From the NCBI RefSeq assembly GCF_001429165.1, contig NZ_LMIR01000001.1, forward strand, positions 456,875-520,874: a stretch of 64,000 nucleotides of DNA. Direction: 5' to 3'. The translations under genes and the position numbers were made by a program. Positions 16,951-26,570 of this stretch are shown here, one piece after another (the first letter of the stretch is position 1; the number at the start of each line of letters is the position of its first letter). The notes beneath the pieces were generated by a model. The model saw only the letters and a list, made by a program, of their open reading frames with translations, was not told where the DNA came from and did not search any database. The stretch is from Agromyces sp. Root81. GTDB taxonomy: Bacteria > Actinomycetota > Actinomycetes > Actinomycetales > Microbacteriaceae.

Positions 16951-19900
16951 ATGGGGTGGAACAACCCGGGCATCCCGTGGTCGGAGCTCGAACGCAAGCT
17001 CTCCGACGTGCGCCGGCCGGGTGCGCCGAAGACCATCGGCGACGGCGGCGACTCGCCGGCATGGAGCCGGAAGCGCCACCCGTACCGTCCGGCAGAGGGG
17101 CTCGCCGCCCCCACCGGGCCGATCGTGCCCTACGCCGAGCTGCACGCGCACTCGAACTTCAGCTTCCTCGACGGCGCCTCCTCGCCCGAGCAGCTGGTCG
17201 AGGAGGCGCAGCGCCTCGGGCTCACCGGACTCGCCGTCACCGACCACGACGGCTTCTACGGCATCGTGCACTTCGCCGAGGCCGCCGAGAGCTTCCCCGA
17301 GTTGCAGACGGTCTTCGGCGCCGAGCTCTCGCTCGGGCTGCAGGGGCCGCAGAACGGCTTCGCCGACCCCGAGGGCGAGCACCTGCTCGTGCTCGCCCGG
17401 CGCGAGGCGGGCTACCACCGGCTCGCCGGTGCGATCACCGCGGGGCAGCTCGCCGGCGGTGAGAAAGGGCGACCGGTGTACTCCCTCGAAGAGCTCGCCG
17501 AGCAGGCGGGCGGCGAGTGGATCGTGCCGACGGGGTGCCGCAAGGGCGCCGTGCGCCGTGCGCTCGCCGAGGGCGGGGCGGATGCCGCGGCGCGCGAGCT
17601 CGACCGCCTCACCGCGCTCTTCGGCCGCGACAACGTCGTGGTCGAGCTCTTCGACCACGGGCATCCGTTCGACCAGGAGGCGAACGACGCGCTCGCCGGC
17701 CTCGCCGAACGCGCGGGCCTGCCACTGCTCGCGACGAACGCCGTGCACTACGCGACGCCGCCCGAGCATCGTCTCGCGGCCGCCCTCGCGGCCGTGCGGG
17801 CGCGGCGCAGCCTCGACGAGCTCGACGGGTGGCTCCCGGCCTCCGACCAGCTGCACCTCCGCAGCGGCGCCGAGATGGCCGCCCGGTTCGCCCGCTACCC
17901 CGGCGCCGTCGCGCGCTCGGTGACGCTCGCCGACGACCTCGCCTTCACCCTGCGCAGCGCCCGCCCGAAGCTGCCGAAGCAGGAGGTGCCGGCCGGGCAC
18001 ACCCCGATGAGCTGGCTGCGGGTGCTCGTCTGGCAGGGCGCCGAAGAGCTCTACCCCGGCGTGCCCCGGCATGTGCGGGAGCGGCTCGAGCGCGAGCTCG
18101 ACATCATCGAGCTGAAGGACTTCTCGGGCTACTTCCTCATCGTGCACGACATCGTGGCCGAGGCACGGCGGCGCGGCATCCTCTGCCAGGGCCGCGGCTC
18201 GGCGGCGAACTCGGCGGTCTGCTACGCCCTGCGCATCACCGCGGTCGACTCGATCGGGTACCGGCTGCCCTTCGAGCGCTTCCTCTCCGCGCTCCGCGAC
18301 GAGGAGCCCGACATCGACGTCGACTTCGACTCCGACCGCCGCGAGGAGATCATCCAGTACGTCTACGCGAAGTACGGCCGCCAGAACGCGGCGCAGGTCG
18401 CGAACGTCATCAGCTACCGGCCGAAGGTCGCGGTGCGCGACATGGCGAAGGCGCTCGGCTACTCCACGGGCCAGCAAGACGCCTGGTCGCGCCAGGTGGA
18501 GCGCTGGGGCGCCGTCGTCGAGACCGACGACCACGACATCCCCGACGCCGTCGTCGAGCTCGCCGGGCAGGTGCTCACCTTCCCGCGCCACCTCGGCATC
18601 CACTCGGGCGGCATGGTGCTGACCGACCGGCCCGTCGGCGAGGTCGTGCCGATCGAGCACGCCCGCAAAGAGAACCGAACCGTGGTGCAGTGGGATAAAG
18701 ACGACTGCGCGTGGATGGGTCTCGTGAAGTTCGACCTGCTGGGCCTCGGCATGCTCGCGGCCCTGCAGTACACCTTCGACCTCGTGCGCGATTCGACCGG
18801 CGAGGTGTGGGAGCTTGCGAGCCTGCCGAAGGAGGAGGCCGCGGTCTACGACATGCTCTGCCGCGCCGACTCGATCGGCGTGTTCCAGGTGGAGAGCAGG
18901 GCGCAGATGGGCACGCTCCCCCGGCTGAAGCCCCGGTGCTTCTACGATCTCGTGGTCGAGATCGCGCTCATCCGTCCCGGTCCGGTGCAGGGCGGCGCGG
19001 TGCATCCGTACATCCGCCGTCGTACCGGCGAAGAGGCCGTCAGCTACCTGCATCCGAAGCTCGAACCGGTGCTCGAACGCACGCTGGGCGTGCCGCTCTT
19101 CCAGGAGCAGCTCATGCAGATGGCGGTCGCGGTCGGCAACTGCAGCGCCGCCGACGCCGACCTGCTGCGGCGCGCCATGGGCTCCAAGCGCGGCGTCGAG
19201 AAGATCGAGCGGCTGAAGGCGAAGCTCTACGCCGGAATGGCCGAGAACGGCATCGAGGGCGAGGTCGCCGACTCGATCTACGAGAAGATCGAGGCCTTCG
19301 CGAACTTCGGCTTCGCCGAGAGTCACGCGCTGAGCTTCGGGCTGCTCGTCTACGCGAGCTCGTGGCTGAAGCTGCACTACCCGGCGGCGTTCCTCGCGGC
19401 GCTGCTCCGCGCCCAGCCCATGGGCTTCTACTCACCGCAGACGCTCACCGCCGACGCACGCCGCCACGGGGTGGAGATGCTACGGCCAGACATCCTGCGG
19501 TCTGGGGTGCACGCTGGGCTCGAGGCCGCAGACGGTGCGGTCTCAGACCTCGGTGACGGATGCCGCGCGCCGACCGGTTTCGAGGCGTGCGCCGAGCCCG
19601 TGCAGCCGCCCGTCGGGAAGTTCGATCGCCGGGAACCCGACCGCGGAGCCGAGCACCGGCGTGACGGCGCATTCGTGGTGCGGCTCGGCCTCGCCGACGT
19701 CTCCTCCATCGGCCGGACCGTCGCCGAACGCCTCATCGCCGAGCGCGAGGCCCGCGGCCCGTACCGCGACATGGCCGACGTCTCGCGCCGAGGGGCACTC
19801 GACGCCACGCAGCTCGAGGCGCTCGCCGCGGCGGGCGCGTTCGACGGCTTCGGGCTCGAGCGGCGTGAGGCGCTCTGGATGGCTGGCGAGGCGGCCCTCG

Positions 19901-20376
19901 ACCGCGAGGAGTACCTCGCGGGCTCCGTCGTCGTCGTGCAGCCGCCGCTGCTGCCGATGCTGAGCCCGGCCGAGCAGGTCGTCTACGACCTCTGGGCCAC
20001 GGGCATCTCGCCCGACGACCACCCCATCAGGCACGTGCGCGAACGGCTCGACGAGCGCGGGGTCATCCGCATCGATCTGCTGCAGCAGGCGGAGTCGGGG
20101 CGGCGCATCGAGGTGGGCGGAGTGGTCACGCACCGGCAGCGGCCCGCGACGGCGAGCGGCATCACCTTCCTCAACCTCGAAGACGAGTCGGGCACGCTGA
20201 ACGTCATCGCGGGCGTCGGGGTGTGGAACCGCTACCGCCGCATCGCCCGCGAGGCGCCGGCGATGATCGTGCGCGGCATCCTCGAACGCTCGCGCGAAGG
20301 CGTCACCAATCTCGTCGCCGATCGATTCGAGCCCCTCACGGTGACGGCCCCGCACCGATCGCGCGACTTCCGCTGA
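16951..20376 (+). CDS. dnaE2: error-prone DNA polymerase DnaE2
   Basis: This 1141-residue C-family polymerase is a normal length for DnaE2. The N-terminal PHP domain starts YAELHAHSNFSFLDGASSPE. The palm aspartates are in PDIDVDFDSDRRE (about residues 449-461), preceded by GRGSAANSAVCY. A helix-hairpin-helix and a C-terminal OB fold (IEVGGVVTHRQRPATASGITFLNLEDE) follow. A roughly 60-residue charged insertion (about 850-910) replaces the short linker seen in many DnaE2 proteins. It performs translesion synthesis with ImuA'/ImuB after SOS induction. Confidence 0.96.
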   Translation: MGWNNPGIPWSELERKLSDVRRPGAPKTIGDGGDSPAWSRKRHPYRPAEGLAAPTGPIVPYAELHAHSNFSFLDGASSPEQLVEEAQRLGLTGLAVTDHDGFYGIVHFAEAAESFPELQTVFGAELSLGLQGPQNGFADPEGEHLLVLARREAGYHRLAGAITAGQLAGGEKGRPVYSLEELAEQAGGEWIVPTGCRKGAVRRALAEGGADAAARELDRLTALFGRDNVVVELFDHGHPFDQEANDALAGLAERAGLPLLATNAVHYATPPEHRLAAALAAVRARRSLDELDGWLPASDQLHLRSGAEMAARFARYPGAVARSVTLADDLAFTLRSARPKLPKQEVPAGHTPMSWLRVLVWQGAEELYPGVPRHVRERLERELDIIELKDFSGYFLIVHDIVAEARRRGILCQGRGSAANSAVCYALRITAVDSIGYRLPFERFLSALRDEEPDIDVDFDSDRREEIIQYVYAKYGRQNAAQVANVISYRPKVAVRDMAKALGYSTGQQDAWSRQVERWGAVVETDDHDIPDAVVELAGQVLTFPRHLGIHSGGMVLTDRPVGEVVPIEHARKENRTVVQWDKDDCAWMGLVKFDLLGLGMLAALQYTFDLVRDSTGEVWELASLPKEEAAVYDMLCRADSIGVFQVESRAQMGTLPRLKPRCFYDLVVEIALIRPGPVQGGAVHPYIRRRTGEEAVSYLHPKLEPVLERTLGVPLFQEQLMQMAVAVGNCSAADADLLRRAMGSKRGVEKIERLKAKLYAGMAENGIEGEVADSIYEKIEAFANFGFAESHALSFGLLVYASSWLKLHYPAAFLAALLRAQPMGFYSPQTLTADARRHGVEMLRPDILRSGVHAGLEAADGAVSDLGDGCRAPTGFEACAEPVQPPVGKFDRREPDRGAEHRRDGAFVVRLGLADVSSIGRTVAERLIAEREARGPYRDMADVSRRGALDATQLEALAAAGAFDGFGLERREALWMAGEAALDREEYLAGSVVVVQPPLLPMLSPAEQVVYDLWATGISPDDHPIRHVRERLDERGVIRIDLLQQAESGRRIEVGGVVTHRQRPATASGITFLNLEDESGTLNVIAGVGVWNRYRRIAREAPAMIVRGILERSREGVTNLVADRFEPLTVTAPHRSRDFR

Positions 20377-20392
20377 ACGACTATTCGTTCAG
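20373..20392. terminator. short hairpin spanning both convergent stop codons
   Basis: CTGAACG (20373-20379), a six-base loop and CGTTCAG (20386-20392) form a perfect 7-bp stem. It covers the stop of dnaE2 and the stop of the convergent LuxR gene. Only 4 bp separate the genes, so this is the only visible punctuation. It is weak for a terminator. Confidence 0.35.
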
Positions 20393-22003
20393 GAGCCCAT
20401 GGCGGTCTGCTTGGATCAGGGCCTCGTGGCGGCTCGACACGTCGAGCTTCCGGTAGATGTGCTTGACCTGTGTGCGCACCGTGTTCACCGAGACGCTCGA
20501 GCGGTCTGCAATCCCCCTCGTCGTGAGGCCGCCGGCGAGAGCGCGGAGCACCTCGAGCTCTCGAGGGGTGAGGAGCACCAACTGCACGTGCCGTGCATCC
20601 CGCGTGGTCGGCAGCGACGTCGCGTCGGCGTGCCCGGAGGTCTCGAGCAGTGTCGAGAGTTCCGCGTGCGGGATTCGCGCGTACACGGCGGGGTGGTCCT
20701 GGGGCATGCCGAGCCGAAGGGCGGCGCCGAACGCATCCACCGCTTCCTCGGATCGTCCGAGTCGGAGCAGAGCCACTGCGAGCATCAGCCGGAGTTCCAG
20801 GGTGTCGCGGCTGTTGAGGGTGGTCCGCCGGAGCGCTCGCGAGGCGATGCGGATGACTTCGGAGTCGCGACCGGCGAGCAGGTTCGTCCGCGTGACCGGC
20901 ACCTTCATCACGACGGGTCTTCCCGCCCGCTCAGCGAGCGTGAGGACCATGGTCCCTTCACCGGTCTCGACCAGCAGGTCGAGGTAGGCGCGGAGCAGCA
21001 TGTGGCCCGCGATGGTCGAACCGTCGAGCCGGTGATTGTGGGCGAGCGCGGTCGCCTTGATCCGCTCCAAACCGGCGGGCGCCCGGTCGAACGCGATGTC
21101 GAAAGCGGCGTGGACGGCTGCTGCGAACGGCCAGAGCTCGACCGAGTCGCTTGCAGGTCCGACCTCTCTCAGGGCGGCTTCGGCGCCGGCGCGGTCGAGC
21201 TGGTCGATGGCCAGTTGGGCGCGGGCGATCTTCGCGCCGAGGTTCGTGAGGTGCTCCACCTGAGCCGGAACGGGTCCGAACTCGGCGTGCCGGCCGAGCC
21301 AGGCGAGCGCGAGCGGTTGATGGCCCTGCTGCGCGGTCAGCATCGCCATGTTCGCTGCGGCGTTGACGCCGGCGTAGTGCTGGTAGGGCGCTGGGCCGGC
21401 CTCGGTGATGGCCCGCTGGTACAGCTGCATCGCCCCGCCGAAGTCGCCGATGAGGGTGAGCGTGAGGCCCCGCTGGCAGCTGAGCTGACCGGGCCGCATG
21501 GCGATGAACGACGGCTCCCATGGAAGTGCCGCCTGCGCCGAGTGGTCGAGTCGCGCTTGAACGTTGTCGCCGATCTTTCGCGCTTGTTGAAGGTCGCCGT
21601 AGAGGCGTGCAGCAGCCAGGGACGTCAGGCCGACGGTGAGCTGATCATGCGGATGCTCCGATGTGCGCCGCCTTCGACCGGCATGCTTCCGAGTGCTCGC
21701 GATGAACAACTGCTCGAGACTGCGAAGGTGCAGGTCGCTCCGGCCGGAACGGAACTGGTACGCGAGCATGCCTGTGCTCACCACTCGTGGCCGGTTGGCG
21801 ATCTCATCCGGCGAGGCCTCCTCGAGCACGGCGATGAACTCATCAGCGAATCGCGCCGGGAGGTCGTACCACATCACGTCGATGAGCATTTCGATCTTCG
21901 CCCAGTCGCCTGAACGGAGCGTCGCGCGCACGACCTCGTCAGGGACCTCCTCGCCAGACGGCATGTCGAGCCGGGCAGCGTCGAGGTCATCTGGTCTGGT
22001 CAT
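20381..22003 (-). CDS. large LuxR-family transcriptional regulator
   Basis: The 540-residue protein ends in a LuxR/GerE helix-turn-helix (LTPRELEVLRALAGGLTTRGIADRSSVSVNTVRTQVKHIYRKL). The long N-terminal part is all-helical with repeated hydrophobic pairs (TPR-like, MalT/LAL type), but I see no Walker A NTPase motif. I chose the ATG at 22003 because ATGAGG lies 6 nt before it; the frame opens 12 bases earlier. The target is unknown. The divergently placed 660-bp gap has direct repeats and a palindrome that could be its sites. Confidence 0.82.
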   Translation of the reverse strand: MTRPDDLDAARLDMPSGEEVPDEVVRATLRSGDWAKIEMLIDVMWYDLPARFADEFIAVLEEASPDEIANRPRVVSTGMLAYQFRSGRSDLHLRSLEQLFIASTRKHAGRRRRTSEHPHDQLTVGLTSLAAARLYGDLQQARKIGDNVQARLDHSAQAALPWEPSFIAMRPGQLSCQRGLTLTLIGDFGGAMQLYQRAITEAGPAPYQHYAGVNAAANMAMLTAQQGHQPLALAWLGRHAEFGPVPAQVEHLTNLGAKIARAQLAIDQLDRAGAEAALREVGPASDSVELWPFAAAVHAAFDIAFDRAPAGLERIKATALAHNHRLDGSTIAGHMLLRAYLDLLVETGEGTMVLTLAERAGRPVVMKVPVTRTNLLAGRDSEVIRIASRALRRTTLNSRDTLELRLMLAVALLRLGRSEEAVDAFGAALRLGMPQDHPAVYARIPHAELSTLLETSGHADATSLPTTRDARHVQLVLLTPRELEVLRALAGGLTTRGIADRSSVSVNTVRTQVKHIYRKLDVSSRHEALIQADRHGLLNE

Positions 22004-22564
22004 GGCGCACCTCATCGTGATCGGATGTCGGGCCGGCGGAACAGCGGTGGCCTCAGGTTCCCGGGCGGAGGGCAGCGCGAGCTCGGCATCAAGCGCATGG
22101 TCCCCCCGGATACCCGTACCGTAATCGATCCCACCCCCGTCGGCCGATTCCCACGCACGGGTGGGTGATTCGGTGGGTGATGTTCGCAGCTGCAGCCCTT
22201 CGGGGGCGTCATAGTGGCCGCGGTGCCCCGTCTCCTCGGTAGGGACCGAACTCTGCGCCGCGTCGCGGCGAGATCTGGGGGATCACATGCATCGAGCACG
22301 GGGAATGGCGTTCGCCGCGTCCGCGGCGTGCCCTGTCCGCGTCTCGAAACGCTCAAGTCGCGTGCACTGTGCCAGGAGTTCGACACCTTCGCGGTTGAAG
22401 CCTCAGCCGCCGACCTCGGACTGGCAGGTCCGCCACACTCCCTCCCCCCTGGCGGGCCTGTCTTCAAGCCGCATCCGCGGGAACGTGCCCCACGCGATCC
22501 AGCGGATGCGCCCGCGCACGTGACCGACCCGACGGCCGACGTGCGCGAACCCAGGGCGTCTCAC

Positions 22565-22580
22565 CCGTGACCGGTCACGG
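22565..22580. repeat. 16-bp perfect palindrome
   Basis: CCGTGACCGGTCACGG is self-complementary over all 16 bases and lies 115 bp before the small membrane protein gene. It is a possible operator; the regulator is unknown. Confidence 0.5.
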
Positions 22581-22603
22581 CCCGCGCGTGAGATCCCACG
22601 GGG

Positions 22604-22636
22604 GCCGGCGCTGGTACTCCCCACACCAGCGCCGGC
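22604..22636 (+). terminator. 12-bp stem hairpin
   Basis: GCCGGCGCTGGT (22604-22615) pairs perfectly with ACCAGCGCCGGC (22625-22636) around a 9-nt loop, followed by TTCTCCCCCC. It looks like a terminator for a plus-strand transcript. No intact gene lies upstream, which supports loss of a gene here. Confidence 0.55.
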
Positions 22637-22679
22637 TTCTCCCCCCATTCGTAGTTCGACCAGGACGGAAGGCGTACCG

Positions 22680-23159
22680 ATGGACTCACCTCCACCAGGC
22701 GTCAGCGCGCCGAAAGGTCCCGCGCAGCTCGGCCGCGCGCAGAGCACCTTCGTCTGGCTGGCGATCGTCTCCTGCTCGGTCGGTGGCCTGCTCGTAGCCG
22801 CCGACCTCGCGTTCTCGTCGCAGCCCGAGCGCGTCTACTCCGTCTACGCGTACTCCCTCTCGAAACTGGATGAGGAGCCGAGAGCACAGCCCATCGTGGA
22901 GTTGCTCTCCGACTCGTCTCGTGACATCCGTCTCATCTGGCAGCCGGCGGCGGGCGCCGCCGCCATGGCATGGAACTCCACCACGGCCACACCACCGCCA
23001 GAGGGGTGCGAGCGCGTCATCAGCCCGGAGCCCCCGGCGTTCGCAGAGAAGATGATTCGGCTCGGCCCGGAGCAGTACGACGCCCTCGATTGCGGAGAGT
23101 TCATCGTCGTCGACCGCAGCGGCGAGACGTACGCGTGGACCGACGCCGGCGAGCGCTGA
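22680..23159 (+). CDS. small membrane-anchored protein of unknown function
   Basis: This 159-residue protein has a Pro-rich cytoplasmic start, one transmembrane helix (about residues 25-47, TFVWLAIVSCSVGGLLVAADLAF) and an outer domain of about 110 residues with two cysteines (CERVI and LDCGEF). It lacks a lipobox. A GGACGGAAGG Shine-Dalgarno precedes the ATG. I do not recognise the family. It points toward the minus-strand lipoprotein pair at 23.2-24.4 kb. It does not share their four-cysteine pattern. Confidence 0.65.
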   Translation: MDSPPPGVSAPKGPAQLGRAQSTFVWLAIVSCSVGGLLVAADLAFSSQPERVYSVYAYSLSKLDEEPRAQPIVELLSDSSRDIRLIWQPAAGAAAMAWNSTTATPPPEGCERVISPEPPAFAEKMIRLGPEQYDALDCGEFIVVDRSGETYAWTDAGER

Positions 23160-23227
23160 AGCCACGACACAGGCGATTCCAACTCCCGAGTCAGACGACC
23201 GTCGCCGGCATCGACCGCAGCTGGCCG

Positions 23228-23797
23228 CTACTCAACTCTGGACTGAGGGCACTTCTCCTCCGCCTTCGCGAACTCCTTGGGGCCGAGCTCTGCAAGCTCA
23301 GGGCTCGAATAGGGAAGCCACGGGTCGCTGTCGTACGTGTCTTGGAACACCTGCCGTGACGGCGCCGGAGGAATGTCATATCCGAGCTCAGTCAGACACT
23401 TCGCGTTCTCCAAGGTCAACTCGTAGAGAGTGTCATAGTCCGCGTCGGTCAACTCTTCGAACTGGAAGACACCAAGACTCTGGCGGCACGCTTCCTGGAC
23501 TGCCGCCACCTCCGATTGCTGCTCGGGCGGGGCGTCGACGGACATCCCATCAGGAGGGAAGACGGTCACGTCGAATCCCGCCTCCCGAACGCACTCGGCA
23601 AGCTGGTCGATCTCGGATACCTCGGTGGTCGGTGCGTCTGGTTCGTTGGCTTCGGGCGCGGCTGTGCTGCATCCCGCCAGCAGTAGACAGAACAGGGCGG
23701 TTACCGCCGCGCCAGCGAGCGCAGTCCTGGCGCCCACTACGCCTGGCAAAGCTAGCAGTGCTACCCCAAATCCACGTAGCGGATGGGCTGAGGACAT
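23228..23797 (-). CDS. four-cysteine lipoprotein, family member L1
   Basis: The 189-residue product has a lipoprotein signal (FCLLLAGC) after an unusually long N-terminus. A GTG at 23737 would give a more normal signal (GARTALAGAAV). The mature part has the family pattern shared with four other genes here: Cys before G-F/W (CVREAGFDV), a middle Cys (EACRQSL), CLTELGYDIPPAPS, a YS...W block and a final CPQ. The function is unknown. It overlaps the 3' end of L2 by 37 bp from the upper start and is in the same transcript. Confidence 0.75.
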   Translation of the reverse strand: MSSAHPLRGFGVALLALPGVVGARTALAGAAVTALFCLLLAGCSTAAPEANEPDAPTTEVSEIDQLAECVREAGFDVTVFPPDGMSVDAPPEQQSEVAAVQEACRQSLGVFQFEELTDADYDTLYELTLENAKCLTELGYDIPPAPSRQVFQDTYDSDPWLPYSSPELAELGPKEFAKAEEKCPQSRVE

Positions 23798-24375
23798 ACA
23801 GCGTTGATCTCATCCCAAGGTGGTGCCTTGCCTTGTGCTTCTAGCACCCCGAAATCGTCAATGAACCCGGAGTAGGCGGACCAGCGGTCGGTCGTTGTGA
23901 ATCGCTCGATGAACGCCTCTTCTGACGGCGGCGTGTCAACCGGGAGGCCGAGACTACTGAGGCAGTCACGGGTTGCCAGCTCATATGAGTACAGCTTTGA
24001 GAGGGCACGTGGATCGACCTCCTCCGGACCACTCCAACCGGTACTCTCAGAGCACGTCCGATACACCTCAGCCACGATTGGACGTTGCTCTTCTGTCTCG
24101 CCAATCACCGTGAACGATTCCTTGCCTGCGACTTCGACCGGCCAGCCGTTCTCTTCCATGCACGCAAGAACGTCACGAAACACCTGTTCCCGTCGTTCCA
24201 ATCCCGCTTGAATCTCGTTCAACAGAGCGGGATCCATCTGAATCGTGGTCGGAACGGCACTCGAGATACTCGAGGAACCAGGACCGTTCGCCGGCGAGGA
24301 GCAAGCTGCCAAGGTAAGAGCGAGGCCCGCCAAGCCAGCCAGAGCGGTTCGGCGGAGAGCTAGAGCGGCGCGCAA
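23761..24375 (-). CDS. four-cysteine lipoprotein, family member L2
   Basis: The 204-residue lipoprotein starts with TTG (24375), overlapping the end of the upstream small exported gene by 16 bp. The signal peptide has an RR pair and lipobox LAAC (C25). The mature domain shows CMEENGWPVEV, TCSESTG, ELATRDCLSSLG, PPSEEAFIERF, WSAYSG and CPQP. These are the same landmarks as L3 and L6 in the second cluster. The conserved cysteines are even in number and exported, so disulfides are plausible. No known domain is recognised. Confidence 0.78.
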   Translation of the reverse strand: MRAALALRRTALAGLAGLALTLAACSSPANGPGSSSISSAVPTTIQMDPALLNEIQAGLERREQVFRDVLACMEENGWPVEVAGKESFTVIGETEEQRPIVAEVYRTCSESTGWSGPEEVDPRALSKLYSYELATRDCLSSLGLPVDTPPSEEAFIERFTTTDRWSAYSGFIDDFGVLEAQGKAPPWDEINAVCPQPIRYVDLG

Positions 24376-24676
24376 CTAGCACCCCCGCCGTTCGGCAATC
24401 CATTCGTGTACCAATACCACTGTCCGGCCCCGGTGTAGCCCCGGGTGATCTGGGACCCTTCTCCGATGTACTCTCGCGACCAGTGCGGCCCGTCACCGTC
24501 GTACTCGTGCCAGCCGGAACCGCTGGAACTCGTGGAGACGCGGATCTGGGTCGTCTGACTGCAATTGTGCCGCGTCCGAGCAGTGGAATAGTCTGCCCAT
24601 GCTGGCGCTGAAACTCCAACGCCCGCCAAGACTAGCCCCACTCCGGCTGCAGCGATTCCCGCCGGATTTTACGCAC
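24360..24676 (-). pseudogene. small exported protein with frameshift inside its signal peptide
   Basis: A GTG at 24676 with GGGAGAAA upstream begins VRKIRRES, the basic n-region of a signal peptide. The hydrophobic part and AWA cleavage site (VGLVLAGVGVSAPAWADYS) are in another frame, so one base is missing near 24655. The only in-frame start after the shift (GTG 24641) gives a signal with no positive charge and no Shine-Dalgarno. The mature part is about 77 residues, Gly/Ser/Trp/Tyr-rich, with two cysteines (HNCSQ and GASCAPL). It may be a real lesion or a sequence error. The family is not recognised. Confidence 0.6.
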
Positions 24677-24913
24677 GATTTCTCCCTTGAACGGTTCTGC
24701 GTGCCATGTTCCTGAGCCGACGAAGTGAACGAATCGCGACTCGGATCGAAGCTGGTCGAGCTATATCGTTCTGTGACGCTAGCAGTGATCCGCTTTCATG
24801 GGTCAGTCCTCATTAAAGGGGACCGGTGAATGGGCGCCGGCCGGGCAGCCAGGAGGGGTGCGCCCAGCGATGACCTCACAGCCGCGAAAGTCGCCCCAAT
24901 AGTAGTCCGCGAA

Positions 24914-25555
<642 letters not shown>

Positions 25556-25793
25556 CCCGCTGCTTCCGCGGTGGCGAGGTCCCGTGCGGCGAGGAGCCCG
25601 CACTGAACTTGCGCATGCCGAAGGCACGGATACTCGTCGACAACCCCAGCGATGGTCGTCTCGAAGGTGAGCTCGCCGACAAAATGGCGTGCCGGACTGT
25701 TGCAGCCTTCAAACTGATGCGGACGAGCTACTCGACCGTGGTTGCGTGCGGAACTTCGCTGCCGGCGACATCCGGAATCGCGGTGACGTTCGG

Positions 25794-25799
25794 TATCAT
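25794..25799 (+). promoter_or_regulatory. -10 hexamer for leaderless padR-like gene
   Basis: TATCAT ends exactly 6 nt before the ATG at 25806 and no Shine-Dalgarno is present. PadR proteins commonly bind their own promoter, and such a site would overlap this hexamer. Confidence 0.5.
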
Positions 25800-25805
25800 G
25801 GGCGG

Positions 25806-26132
25806 ATGGAGCCGATCCAACGCGTGACACCACCGACCCTCGATGTGCTTGTCGCGCTCGTGGAGTCGGCGTCACCGATGTGGGGCCTCCAGATCATCAA
25901 GGACTCCGGCCGGAACCCGGGTACCGTCTACCCGATCCTCGAGCGTCTCGAGGGACTGGGCTGGTTGACGTCGGACTGGCCTGCGGAGCCTGAGCGTAGC
26001 GGTCCGCGCCGCCACTATTACGAGCTGACGGCCGACGGCCGGAAGGCTGCGGTCAAGCTGCTGCTGGAACGCGCCGGGAGCCGGGTACAGAGCCCGGAAC
26101 GGGGCGCGGTGTTGCGAGGCGCGCGGGCATGA
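25806..26132 (+). CDS. PadR-family transcriptional regulator
   Basis: The 108-residue winged-helix protein has the PadR core: TPPTLDVLVALVESASPMWGLQII, then GRNPGTVYPILERLEGLGWLTSDW, and a wing with RRHYYELTADGRKA. It lacks the long C-terminal dimer helix, so it is a short (subfamily 2) PadR. Its stop overlaps the next gene's ATG (ATGA). It probably represses the unit it heads. Confidence 0.88.
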   Translation: MEPIQRVTPPTLDVLVALVESASPMWGLQIIKDSGRNPGTVYPILERLEGLGWLTSDWPAEPERSGPRRHYYELTADGRKAAVKLLLERAGSRVQSPERGAVLRGARA

Positions 26133-26518
26133 CTCCACGGGTCCAGCGGCTCCTCGCGCTTGTGGCGCTCCTCGTGCCACGAGAGCGGCGAGAGCGTTGG
26201 ATGGCGGAATGGTCGGCAGACCTCAGCTCCTGCGAGGAGCTCGGCATGTCCAAGCGTTCGCTGCTCACCTCGCTTGCCGGCGCCGCGTTCTCACTCCGTT
26301 GGACGGCGGCAACCGCGGAGGTCACCAAAATGTGGTCAGGCGTCGACCGGATGCGACTGCTCGTCGTCGGTGTGCTGTTGCCTGGGTTCGCCGCCATGCT
26401 CGTCATCGTTGGGATGAACGTCTACCAGCCTCCCGCCGGTGCGAATGAGCCGCCGAAGCCGACGAAGAACACCTACATCATCGACCCTGCGACCGGCGCG
26501 ATCATCGGGACGGAATAG
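26129..26518 (+). CDS. PadR-linked small membrane protein
   Basis: This 129-residue protein is translationally coupled to the PadR gene. The N-terminal half has RERWMAEWSADL, a motif seen in actinobacterial membrane proteins encoded after PadR regulators. One clear transmembrane helix (about 78-97, LLVVGVLLPGFAAMLVIVG) is followed by an outer tail ending IDPATGAIIGTE. The same DPATGA...TE string occurs in the exported protein encoded just downstream on the other strand. The function is unknown; an anti-sigma- or sensor-like role is only a guess. Confidence 0.7.
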   Translation: MTPRVQRLLALVALLVPRERRERWMAEWSADLSSCEELGMSKRSLLTSLAGAAFSLRWTAATAEVTKMWSGVDRMRLLVVGVLLPGFAAMLVIVGMNVYQPPAGANEPPKPTKNTYIIDPATGAIIGTE

Positions 26519-26524
26519 GTCGAA

Positions 26525-26567
26525 GGAAGCGAGGCCGCAGCAGTAGATGGGCCGCAGCCTCGCTTTC
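26525..26567. terminator. hairpin between convergent genes
   Basis: AAGCGAGGC (26527-26535) pairs with GCCTCGCTT (26557-26565). The pair can be extended by GU/GC at the base. It sits between the PadR-linked membrane gene and the convergent exported-protein gene. Confidence 0.5.
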
Positions 26568-26570
26568 GGG

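Larger units (their letters stand above)
22004..22679. other. 676-bp gap without a convincing gene
   Basis: No frame in this stretch shows the codon use of neighbouring genes. It holds a direct repeat of GGTGGGTGAT (22160 and 22172), a 16-bp perfect palindrome CCGTGACCGGTCACGG (22565-22580) and a terminator-like hairpin at its end. Around 22287 a start followed by Met-Ala-Phe-Ala-Ala-Ser-Ala-Ala hints at the beginning of a lost exported protein. I read it as decayed DNA with regulatory sites. Confidence 0.45.

Noticed and set aside
14490-17114. A very long open frame antisense to imuA'/imuB
   Set aside because: It is a GC-skew shadow of well-identified genes on the other strand, with no start signal and no recognisable domain.
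16912-19377. Long open frame antisense to dnaE2
   Set aside because: The plus strand encodes a full DnaE2 with catalytic motifs; the antisense frame is low-complexity Arg/Ala/Val sequence.
22287-22523. Open frame with a signal-like start in the 22-kb gap
   Set aside because: After the first ten codons the composition is not coding-like and has no conserved motif; kept only as a hint of a lost gene.
24360-24676. Lactococcin-972-like bacteriocin
   Set aside because: It is small, exported and Trp/Gly/Ser-rich, but I do not see the family's conserved positions, so I left it unnamed.
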